Shown in pieces: positions 1 through 12,400 of a stretch of DNA of 42,754 bases. A program made the translations under genes and the position numbers. Source of the stretch: Perkinsus olseni (Eukaryota; Perkinsozoa; Perkinsida). The notes under the pieces are model-generated. The model was not told the origin of the DNA, made no database searches, and saw only the letters and a list, made by a program, of their open reading frames with translations. The stretch's first letter is position 1, and every line of letters begins with the position of its first letter. The stretch spans positions 1 to 42,754 of the forward strand of contig JABANN010000286.1 of the NCBI GenBank assembly GCA_013115125.1, given 5' to 3'.

Positions 1-470
1 TTGAACAAGATTTGTGCATTCTCGTTCCTGGGAACGTTCCTGAAACTCAGGAACGGTTTATTGAACAGCCCGTTAGATTCTCTAACGGAGAGCGCCGGCC
101 TATCCTGATGCATGTAAATGTCGGTATCAGAAAATCGATGCTCATATTGGTGGCATTGTGTTCGAGTATCTTACGTTGAGCATTGCAAGATACGCACGAG
201 GTCAAGTTGGCGCCCTTCTGACAGTCCAACCACTATAATACTAGTTTCTGGCTGCGGTTAATACAGATTCATCAGAGTGCTACGCCGACGTCCGCGGACG
301 TTTTTGAACTTTTTAATTGGACTGCTCGCGATTTGTGTGTTTGTTAGAGTAAAGTTCGTTGCGTAGCGCTCTGCCAAATATCAGTTACAATACGGAAATT
401 GGAAGATTCATGAAAGTTAACCTTTTCTGTCCCGTGCCATCATAACCAAAGATACTTGTAGCTTTTCACC
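1..470. other. Upstream region of the dynein gene, no gene recognised
   Basis: No convincing coding exon was seen. The only open frame here (47-229, minus) lacks recognisable protein features. The stretch just before 471 should hold the promoter and 5' leader of the dynein gene, but no clear TATA or other core motif could be singled out. Confidence 0.4.
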
Positions 471-3400
471 ATGGCTAACTATTATTCCCTCGATATCGCG
501 CAACCCGACCCAAGGAAGGAGTTCATCGTGGAGGCCTGCATGGCGCTGCTGGGCATCTCTCAGAAGGACAGAGGAATCTTCAGGTCAGAGCGTGCGACTG
601 TCAAGCGTGCAAGATACGGTTAGGTCGAATCCTGAGTCGAACGGCGAGCTGGAGAAGTTCTTGGAGGACCTCAATACGAAGGTGAGAATTCTTGTAGGCG
701 AATCTGCCGGCTGGTGGTGAAAGAAAATCGGAAAAAATCTCTGCCGAAGCGGCTCGTTTTGAGATGAACTTCTGTCGAGTCTTCACGAACGTTCGATGAT
801 ATTTTCCTTGTTCGAATCGTGGCCTAACTGTCGAAGACGACATAAAGACATATTACGGAGAAGGGGTACGCAAGTACAAAAGACTGCTGTACCCGTGCAT
901 TCTCTGGTTCACCACCAGGATCAGCCATAAGAGAGACGACATTAGCAGTGGTTCCTGGTAACAATAGCATGCTCGTCGTTTTGGTGTCTCGCAACTGACC
1001 AAAAACTGCGAGGCTCAGGCCATCTCGCAGATTCTCTTCGCGTATGAGCAAGCTCACGAGACGGGGATCTCTGGGGAGTTCCGTAATGTTTGTCTTTCGA
1101 CAAGATACGAGGATATCCCCTCAAGGCTTGGAGGTACCACTGGACCTACGGATAAGTTAATCGATCGATTCATTCAGTCGCGGTTGTCTTTATCAAAATC
1201 GGCGTTGGTGAGCTTGCGGCAGAGACGATGAGCGGTAGAGTCGTCACTACCACTGTGGACGTTACCCACCCGATGAGGGGACTGCGGGGTGTCTTGAGAG
1301 AGGCTTACTCGAAGGTCGGTTGGTGGGAACCTTTTAAAGATTCTAATTTGGAATCTTGTACTCGAGAGGGGACCTACTCGCGATCGACTGTGGTCGAGTT
1401 TGGATACTACCGTGACGATATTCTAGAGAATATAAAAGTGAAATATCTTTTGAGCTTGAGCTCACCCTGGGTGAAAAAACATCAACATTATTACGAAGAC
1501 AAGTCAATTTTTTTACGTTCGGAAAATTCAGTAACGTCGAATTTTTGGCGCCAAAGCGTCCCTGTTTGCTCATTTCAGTAGATATTTATCGACGCGTGAA
1601 ATTATTTCGTGTTTTCTTTTTAGTTACTCGGCGACTCGGAAGTTGGCAGGTCGATGTGAGAATCTTCCGGCTGCGGGGGTGAGGTCCATTTTGGTGCTTT
1701 CAGCGAGGAGTTGGTATCTGGGCTTGAAGCTTGTATTAGTCGAGGCTCATTGAGTGAGAACTTCGACGAGGATAATATTGACAATGTAAATGGCGTTGAG
1801 GAAACACAAGAGTGCAAGTGGCGCTTCTTTGGGTAGATAGTAATTCCTTACGATGAGCTCGCTTCCTGGACGCAGCACAAGGAAGCTGGGAAGGAGAGCG
1901 GAGAACGGGTAGCCGGGGGCGTATCCAAGGTCGATCCTTGCTTTACGCGAGTCAATGGATATGCTCGGCCTTGCATGATACAGAATAGTCGTGCTCCGCT
2001 GGGATCGAGAAATGCGGAGGGATACATTTCGGCCGGCATTTTTCCAGGATTCTCAGAACCTGGAAAGTACCCCCGCTGATGCGACCGTGGACGATCGGTG
2101 CTTCTTTGTGTTGAATTCTGAGTGGAAGTTGGCTAAGCAGAGAGTATTCTATTAGACCGTCCGCCGGAGGGCCTCCGGTGATTCCGACCAGAGCAGGAAA
2201 TCCGGGCCTTGGCAGTAAATAGACTTCCCGCGATGGAGTTGAACTCTTAGTGTTGGCGAAAAATTTGTCGGAAAACGTTCCATCGCTTCCTCGTGTGTGC
2301 TTTCATCTCGTATCAAGTGGGTATGTTGGCTTCCAGGATTTGGTGGATTTCAGGTATCAAGAATTGCTAAGGAGCTTTCAGAGTGTCGCTTGGCGGCCCC
2401 GATGCTCTTCGATAATTCGTCCCCACAGGAGAGAGGTATCAGGCTGGGAGAGTATCTTGAACTCGCGCGAGGTATTTGGGAAATTCTTGTGGGTCTCTTC
2501 GTGATGGCATCATTTCATATGACCGGGTAATTTCAGAGTTATCTGTTTTCGGAATGTTCTACAGCTATGCCGCAAATAAAGCGATATAATCGTTCATCTG
2601 CGGGTGTATTTGTCCGGGTTTGTGACGTTTTAACCCGGGTAAATCTATCACATATCCCAGTAAATAATATTGCGATACTATACTTTACTGGAATAATTGA
2701 GTTCTCATCGTCCGGCGATGAGTGGAAAAGATATCCGAAAGGCACCCAACCAGGCACGGCATATCCAAGGTCGATCATAGCTCATCACGGATTTTCACCG
2801 CATTTTGGCTACCTCGTTTCATCATGTCAGGACAATCGTCTTTAGCGACTCTTCACGCCGCGATCGACGGAGTGCTGCCGCTGTTGGAGAATCTTAGTTT
2901 GGATGACAAGATCAACCCGGCTTATCCAGTGAAGAGGATGAAACGGTAAGATACTCGGTAAAACTAGATTGACCTTTCTGTTGCTCAGGCTGTTGGTGGT
3001 CATATCTTATAAGATATGTGCTGAGGTATCCTGGCATTTGGCAGAGGTGAAAGATATTTTCCAGCTGAAAGATAAGGGAGCATCCATGGTTGTTAGGGAG
3101 TCTCTAAAAGTGAACTACCAGAAACGTATTTGGTCGAACCATTTGTTGAAGTCAGGTTCTGGAGAGGTGGGTACAGTGTGTTCAAGATGGGCAGTTGCTG
3201 CCGGAGTCTCCTGTGGAGTCGACCAAGGGGGTAGGATGCTGGTGGTGGTTGTTGTGTTATTGTTCGGCTGTGTGGTCTAGTGGTATGATTCTCGCTTAGG
3301 GTGCGAGAGGTTCCGAGTTCAATAGTCGGCACAGCCCTTATCAGATCCTCGCCTCTCCCCTGCGTCTGGCGGACAGGATACGCTGCGTTAACTCCCTACA

Positions 3401-6400
3401 ACTTCAACAAAAGCAGCTCCGCTCAATAGCAGCCGACGCGACGTCCCCCATCACGCCCGCTGAGGTTCAGTCCCTCATCGAAGACGTTCCCCAGGCGGAC
3501 ACTCACAGCCTTTTCGGCGTCAGTGATTATTCTGAAATGGTCTGGAAGGAATTTTTCGGAAGATACGCCAGAAAGGCAGAGCCAATGGTGCTGAGGTTGA
3601 AGCCGCTCATCGACCGGCAGCTCGCGGCCCCCTCGGGTGATGCTGCGTCGACTGTTGCGAGTGTAACTGGGCAGTTCGGGGCGATGCTGGACTTCCCGAT
3701 TTTGCGGGAGAATCTTAAGAGTGAGAGACAGACCATCCTGATGATGTTGAAGCGCGAGTTGGACGAGGTAGAAGATTCTCTGGGGAGCTCAAGGTCGTTG
3801 GGGTATCTTGAGGATCTGCATCAGCTTGCGATGATGAGAGGGAAAGTGGACTTGATGGCTGCCGGCCTAGCACCGAGTTCAGCAGGATTCCTCCGCGACT
3901 TGCCGGGAGCGTCAGAGGCTCTATCCAATAGTCGTGGGATGTCCATGCTCATCAAAGGTCGGAAAGATACGCTCTTTAAACAATGGTGTGCTGAGATGTC
4001 GAGCAACTCGTCCGTGTGGCTGGACACTTCCGCCTCGGTGATCAAGACCAGCTCGGACGGCGGAGGAGATCTTGAAGTCACCTTTGATAGTCGACTGCTC
4101 CTCGCCACTAAGGAAGCTCGAGCCTTTACGAATGCTGGGTATCAGATCCCGAAGGATCTTTCTGCTAAGGTTGAAGCTGGCGAAAGATACTACAAGTATG
4201 CGGTATCTTTGCGAGAGGTGTGCATCTTTTATAATCAACTTTCTCTCGACCTTCTGCCCTTCCAAAAACCGATGCTTTTGACGGAGGCGTTGGCCTTCGA
4301 GGAGCTGCTGACGAAATCGAAGATGTCCAGCTGGAAGGGAGTTGAGCAGCTCAGGACTTTCACAGAGCGGGCTGAGGAGGGGAGGAGGAGATTGAAGAGC
4401 CTCAATGACAATCTTAGGTTGATGCATGATCAGGTCAGAATGGATAATCGATCAGATGGGCGTAGCGAGATTCTCTCTGCGGTCAGATTTTAAGTGGCAT
4501 TATTAGTCTTTGTGATCTTTCTCTACTACGGCAAGGCGAGCGATGGAGGTCGGCTTTGGCGGAGCTTCAGCGGAAGGTTGATATCGCTGCTGAGGACGCC
4601 GGGGCTTCGGATAAAGTGAGTTAAAATGGGGAAATGATTCCGATTTTGTTAATTTTTTACTAGTAAAAAAATTGGGGAAACCGTCAGGAAGAACCCGAAG
4701 TTGTAAGTGAGCTCAGGAAAGGGAAGAGAGAAACCCGAAGACGCTCTCTTGGAATTTGCCCCTCCTCCTTGGACCTTGGAAATCACATTTTTTGTGACGA
4801 TTTTCCGGATAAATGTCTGGACTTTATGGGAAGGTTTTTTGGGGAGATTCCGGAGATTTTCACCTTTCTTGGGACGATTTTTTGATGATTTTTCGCTCAT
4901 TTTTAGGATTCCTCCACCCAGCTTTGGCGAGCCCACTTGGATCGTCAGTTGAAGGCAGTCGTTGAGATACAGCTGATAAAGGGACTCCAAATGTTCAGTA
5001 AAACGCTCTCGGATGTAAGGCGCGAGAAATTACCGGTTCCGGAGTTTTCCCCCCACTTAAGATTCGCGTTGATATCATGTCAAGCGGGAAGAAGGTTGTG
5101 CTGAAGCCGTCAGTTGAGGAGCTCAGAAAGGTCATAATCGATCGCGTGATCGATTTCGTGAGGTCCTGGTTGTATTCAGAAATATTACCGCGAAGTGTTG
5201 AAGTTCGTCGGCCGAGTTGGAAAAATCAGAGGCTTCGGAGGAGCCCCGGGAATTTTCCGGAAAGTTTGCGAAGGTATTGCGCATCTTCCGGAAATTTTCG
5301 CACAGCGAAGAATATCTTTAGATTCTTCTGGCGTAAGAGAGGCCTTGGTGGCGGCCTATTCTCAAGCGGAGAACTTGTTCGATAGATTGGAGGAGGAGCG
5401 AGCTGGAGTGGAGCATTGGGGGGTAAAAATGCTCTCACCGGGGATCGATCCGGGGACCTTTCGATGGCCTCAGGTTATTGGTAGTGTCGGGGAGCAGCGA
5501 TTGGCGGAACTGGTGGAGATATATGATGGTTCTGGAGAGGCTTTGTGGGAGGCAAATTTGAAGCAGATGAAAAAGAAAAAACGGGAGCTGGAGAGAATAC
5601 CTGATTTCGTTAAAGTCGATTGCTTTACGGTTCACATGGTTATACTGAAAGCTGTCGTGGAGGAGCAAATTGAACGGTAAGGTTCTTGACCTATTTCGTA
5701 TCTTGCCAGCATCAAGCTCAGATTCTCATTGGAGATGGTTATATCTTTGAAACGGCGTATGAATGAACAGATCAAATCACTAACAGTGCAGCTCGAGGTT
5801 TCACTCGGCAAATTGACAGCCGCCCCGGAAAGTATTCGGGAAATTGCGGTATCAGAATCTGAAGTGAAGAAATTATTTGCCGAGCTGCCGAGCATCGGAC
5901 GACAGCTGGAGGCGTTGAGCGAGAGGGCGACTCTGATCGAGACGGCCGGGGGAGGGGCTGTCGTCGGACTGGACAGACTGAGGGAATTATGTGGCGCAGT
6001 GACGGTGAAAGTTGAGAGTTTTGGGACGATTGTGGAGGAAACGAGAGAAAAATTGAAGAGTAAAATGAGCGGGAGAGTGGCGGAGTTGAAGGGGATGGTG
6101 GAAAGATACGCCTCAAGATGGCAGGTCATAGGTTAACCTGTCATTGACGAGTATCTTTTTGTGATATAGGCCTTGAAACCGGTAGTAGAGGAAGGGGATT
6201 CGCCCTTCTCTACAGCGGTTAAGGAGGCGTCTGAGAGAATGGATGAATGGAAAAATGACTTCTCTGGGATTAAAACCTTTGCAGGTGAGACGCCTGTGGG
6301 TTTGGCGCTTTGTATTGGTTTCGCTTTGCAGATGCTCTTCGCAGTGATTGCGCAGAGTTCGGCATGGCTCCGCCGGAGGTATAATTTCGTGGCGCGCGAC

Positions 6401-9400
6401 ATCTCCGGCAGCCACTGGTCAGGTTGGAATATATGACTCTCTCGAGAGTGAGATATCCCAGGCCGTTTTATCCTGGGGAATTTTCTCCGATTTCCGGACG
6501 GTTTTACTCGACCTTGGCCGAGAGCTATGGCTGGAATTCCGCCCAAGGATAACCAGGCTCGGGCAGGTCATCGACGAATGGCGCGAAAAGGTACGGAAAA
6601 CATGGTCCCAAAAATTCCAATTTTTTGCGGATTTTTGCGGAAATTTTCGGCCAACATCCGCATTGATGAAATTGCTAGTCTTCTCTTTCGATTATCTTCG
6701 GCGACCATTCGGATGTTGAAAAATTTAGCATCAAAATTTTCAATACGCTTTCGCGAATACTTCGAGCTCGCGCGCGGGGATATCAATTTTTGAGTTTCTA
6801 CCGATCAATGTAGATCTGTCGGGCGGAGCTGGTCCTTGCTCTCTTCTTCCACCCACTCGGGATCTCCTCGGAGGTATCTTTCGACCTGCATGACAAGCAT
6901 GATTGCTGTTCTCTGCCTCGAATTTTTCATCGCTTATGGGAAAATATTTCTAAGCTTTTCCGGAAAATTTCCGTGCCGGTCAGATTTTACCGCGCTTGAC
7001 TGGTCGACCAACTCCTGTGGACCGGATGATGGTTAATTATTACAACCAGTTGGAGAGGGCCTATCCGATTATCAAGTCTTGCATGGGAGGGGAGACCTTC
7101 GGAAAGGAGCACTGGAAGGTGACAGAATCGATCGCGTGATCGATTTGTTACTCGTACGAGCATAGCCTCGATATGTCCGAATTCCGTGGCGCAGTGACGG
7201 AATTTTCAGATACTATTTTCCCTTGTTGGCCTGCCGAAAGATACCAAATTGGAGAATCTTACCGTTTCATCGATTATTGAAAATTGCGGGATGATTTTGG
7301 AGAATGAACAATCGATTAAGAATTTAGTGGCGCGCGCCGTTGGTGAAGTGACTCTGAGGGAGGCCATCTCGGAGCTCTCCTCATGGTTCGAAACAACGCA
7401 GCTAGAGGTGTCAGAATATGTCACCTGTGATGGTGGGAAGATTCCAATCGTTAAGGAATGGCAAGATTTGTTAAGTGGGCTAAGTGAGCAGCAAAGTTTA
7501 TGTGCATCACTGAAGGATTCGAAATTTTATGCGGGTTTTCGAGACCAGGCTGAAAGGTTGGAGGAGAAGTTGAACGCTTTGGATGAATTATTGCATCTTT
7601 TCAATAAGGTAGGAGTGCGTACCAAATTTTTCGCAACTCCTAGCTTCGCTCCGCTAAGGTTCAACGCAAGTGGGTTTATCTGGAGCCTGTTCTTGGTCGG
7701 GGAGCGTTACCATCGGAGAGTGCAAGATTCTCGAGGGTGGATAGAGATTTTCGACAATTTGTGAATTCGACATATGGCGGTGCAAAGCGCGCGCGCCCGG
7801 TTAATAGTTTGCTGGGGGGATATCGGGAGAGGACGAAATTATCCGAACTTGGAGCGATGCTGGAACAACTCGACCGGTGTCAGAAAGCTTTGAATGCGTA
7901 TCTTGAGGAGAAGAGGTTAACCTGTCCGAGACTGTATTTTATAGGAGACGAGGATCTTTTGGAAATTTTGGGGCGCGGTGATGATGCGACAATTGTACAA
8001 TCTCATTTGAGGAATTTGTTTACCGGAATTCACAGAGTTGAAATTGATGAGGAGAATCGCATTATTGCGATGGTGAGTATGATGGGAGAAGAGGTGAATT
8101 TGGTAGAGAAGATATCGATCACGCGATCGATTGAGGAGTGGCTGAGCGATTTGGACCGCGAGATGGTTGGTACACTGAAAAATTTGGTGGTGCGATGTAA
8201 AAATGGGGTGAATTTTTCCGATTTTCCGGGCCAAATTTTATGTCTGGGGGAAGCTATCCGATTCACGAGGGAGGTCGAAGATACTCTTGGAGCAGCGGGA
8301 TCGATCAAAGATATTCATCAAAGGTTGATGGGTCGATTAACGGAGCTTACAAAAATGCAAAAAGATGCTGACGATCTTAGCGGAGCGAAGCTGGAGGGGA
8401 TGATTATGGATACCATTCACAATGCTTCGGTGGTTGAAGAGTTGGTCGAGAAGAGGGTGGTTAATAAGGAGGACTGGGGATGGTGAGATTTCTCGCGCGC
8501 CACGAAATTATTCTGCGGAAATTCTCCGCGGTACGACTGGTATGCTCAAATGAAATTATTTGCGGCGGTGGGAAAAGTGTGAAAGAAAATAGCCGGTTGC
8601 TTCATCGCGAAATAAATTGGCGGAAAATTGGCGGAAAATTGGCGCAAAATTCCGGAAATTTTCTTGAAAAAAAATTTGCTTATTTAGGTATAAACAATTA
8701 AGATTCCATTCGACTCACGTCGGGGATGTTCATGTCAAGATGCTGGCTTGCCGACAGGAGTATTCATTCGAATATCAGGTTAGCTACGCGAAGAAAAATT
8801 TTCCGGAAAAAAAAATTATTTTCTTTTTTTTTCAGGGAAATAGTCCGAAATTGGTCCACACTCCTCTCACGGACAAGTGCTATATGACGTTGATGCACGG
8901 CTTGCATCTAGGCTATGGTGGGAATCCATACGGGCCAGCGGGAACGGGTATGGAACATCTTCGCTGTGTGCGGGGTATCTTAGGTTGATGCTCAGGAAAG
9001 ACGGAATCGGTGAAGGCGCTTGGGAGCTGGTTGGGTCGGCAAGTTTTGGTATTCAATTGTGATGAAGGAATCGACTATAAGAGTATGACGAGGATATTTG
9101 TCGGGTTAGTGAGGTAGGAAAAAAACTTCGCTCCGCTAAGAGCGTTTTTCACCAGTGTACAGCGTCGTTGCTGAAAACCGACATGAGTGTTGAAATGAGA
9201 GTTATGAAAAAAGGAATAGCCGGTATGAGCTCTTCCTCATTGAAGTAGCCATTCGGGTTGTTATGATGTCTTTCGAAATAGAGGCAGCGTAACAACGTGT
9301 GCAGTCGAGAGAGTGGACATATTAGCTTTGCATTAATTAGCCCTGCTTGCTTGGCTTCCCTTTGTCACGTTCCTGTTGTCGAGAGTTGGTGCATTTCAGA

Positions 9401-12400
9401 TGCGGTGCGTGGGGGTGCTTTGATGAGTTCAATCGTCTGTTAGAGGAGCAGATGTCGGCAATCTCGCAACAGATTGAAGTCATACAGTCGGCTATCAAAG
9501 GGAAGCTCCCAACTGTGGACTTGCTGGGCATGAGTAAGTTGCTCAAGGGTTTGGAGTGTCGGCTGTGTGGTCCAGTGGTATGATTCGCGCTTCGGGTGCG
9601 CGAGGTCCCGGGTTCGATTCTCGGCTCAGCCCTCTGTTCTTCTGCAACTCTAACTCTTCATACAATATTCGGAATGGTGCGAATGGAAGCTGAACAACCA
9701 GCATTCAACGCATGATTTTCCCGAGGGCAAAAAAGGCTGATGGGGGTCGTGCTCCCTTTCGGGCCATTTAGTGAAACCTGAAGGGCTTCTTGGGAGAATC
9801 CAACCTCCCGGTTCGAACTCTGAACAGTTTGCCCTCGTCAGATGTCAAAGTTAATCACAACGCGGGTATCTTCGTGACGATGAACCCTGCTGGTAAAGGG
9901 TATGGGGGGAGGCAGAAGTTGCCGGACAACCTCCGACAGCTCTTCCGACCAGTTGCGATGTCCGTGCCTGATAACGAGCTCATTGCTGAGGTGAGTTGGG
10001 TGCGGGGAAAGTAGTTTCGATTTTCGTAATTTCTTTGATGCGGACGATTTTTTCATTTGCAGGTTATTCTCTTTTCGGAGGGTTTTCGAAGTGCCAAATT
10101 GTTATCGGGCCGAATCGTCTCCCTGTTTCTGCTGAGTTCGCAGCTCCTGTCGGCCGAGCAGCACTACGATTGGGGACTTCGAGCGCTAAAGAGCGTCCTA
10201 ATGCTGGCAGGACAGCTCCTGCAGCGAGAGGGGGCTGCGTTGGGAAATGAGCAAGAAAGCAAGATTTTGGTCATGGCGGCTAGGTTGAGTATCTTGGCGA
10301 AATTGTCGAAGGAAGATACGACAAGATTCGCGTCACTTTTGGAAGATATCTTTCCGGGGGTTGAGGCAGCCGAGGTTGACCATGGTGCAATTGAAGTCTG
10401 TGTGGAAGATACGCTCAGAGAGAATCAGATGTGTGTTGAGGAAATGCAAGTGAGCAAGATCTCGCAGCTGCATGAGGCGTGTAAGCAACGGATTGGTGTG
10501 AGCATAGTCGGTCCGAGTGGTTCCGGGAAAACTGTGATCTGGCGGAGTCTGGCTGGAGGGTTGATGAGGTTGGGGAAGAGTACGAGCGTGCACACGATCA
10601 ACCCGAAGAGCATGTCAAAGCAGCACCTTTTGGGGAGGTTGAACGCGGACACGAGAGAGTGGACAGATGGGGTTCTGACGGCCGCTTCGAGGAAGGTGAG
10701 GGTGCCGGATAATTTCGTGGCGCGTGACGATTGCGATGTAGGTCAGCAAGGAGCCGCTCGAGACGGTTTGTTGGATTGTTTGTGATGGTGATGTCGATCC
10801 TGAGTGGATCGAATCGCTGAACTCAGTTCTGGGTGGGAAAAAAGTGAGGAAAATTTCCGAAAATTTCCCATTTTTTCAGATGATAATCGTCTTTTGACGC
10901 TCCCGAACGGCGAGAGAATACGTTTTCTTGACAATGTTAATTTTATTTTCGAAACGGATACCCTTGCCTATGCTTCCCCGGCGACAGTGTCACGACTTGG
11001 TGAGTCGGGGCTGCGGTTGACTGAGGAGAAGTGGCCATAAGACTGTAATTAGTGACCTGCCTCGTCCTGCGCTACGGTGAGGAGGAAGTTCCAGTAGAAC
11101 AAACTCGTTAGTTGTTAACGTACGTGAAACTGTGCTAACGTCAGAACGCAAACAATCGTTAGCTACGGGAAAATTTTGGCGGTGTGAAGCGCCGAAATTT
11201 CTACTAGAACGAAGAAATGCAGGAAAACGTTGAGAATTTTGCCGAAAATTTTACTCTCGTCGCAAAACTTTTACCTCCGACGTACCTTAAACATGAATCG
11301 AAACCTGGCTTTGACAAAATGATGCTTCCCGATCCCTCGTATTGGTCGGGTTGGATGGTATACGGTTCATGGTGTGAGGATTGAACCGAGGACCTTCGGG
11401 TATTCAAATGTAAAGCATTTGCGCGCTCGTCCAAATGATCAGGAATGGTGTATTTGCCTGAGGGAGGGGTCCGAGTGGAGGCGGTAGTCGAGAGATGGCT
11501 GAAGCAACGCGGGGAGAAGATCGGGGTATCAGCAACCGCATTCCTGGAGTGGTGCGAGTCCATCTTCTACAGGTAGCATTGAGGAAATGTAAGATTGGAT
11601 GAGATTGCAAGATGTTGTTGTCAGGTGCCTTGAGTGGGTTAAGGAGCATGTATCGCTGGGATCCGACCTCGGAGTAGAGGTGTCGGTGATGGGGTTGGTG
11701 AGGAATGTGCTGAGTCATGTTGAAGAAGCTATCAATAATGGGTTGAGAAAGGTAAACTGTAAGGATCGAGCCCACGACCTCACGAAGTGAGGAGTGAGTG
11801 TGGTTGAGGGCTCCCTCTAAGCGTGATTCTTATCCTTAGGAAACGTTTCTGCTGACCGTTGTCCGTGGGATGGGTGGATGCATCAGCAACTCTAATTTAT
11901 CAGCTCAGCTCTACAGGTGACCTCAGGGCTGCAATTTTCTGACACCTCTAGCTGTCATTAGATTCGCTTTCGAATGCGCCCAGGAGGTCTTGCCCGACGA
12001 AGCCGACCCCCAAAACTGTACTTGGAGCGATGAACTCGGACGACTGATAAGGTGAATAATTGGGAGAACGTTTATACATAGCAAGCGAATAATAGTTTGG
12101 GTGAAAAAATCCGACGCTGCTCTCAGATACCGAGCTGTATCCGATGCAGTCCCTCCGTGGTCGTCTTCGATACCGCTGGTCAAAACTCCGCAAGTGATGA
12201 TGATGTTGGACCTCCTCCAGCCACACTTGCGCAGCGGTGAGCTGCCTGTAATTTCGTGGCGCGCGGTCATGGCTATGGGAGTATCTTAGGTCGCCACTTC
12301 ATCCTTGCTGGACTTGAAGGTTCCGGCAAGAGGCTTCTCGTTAGACATGCCCTTGCGGAAATAGCAAGTGGGGAGTTCTGTGACGGAGTGGTTGAGAAAG

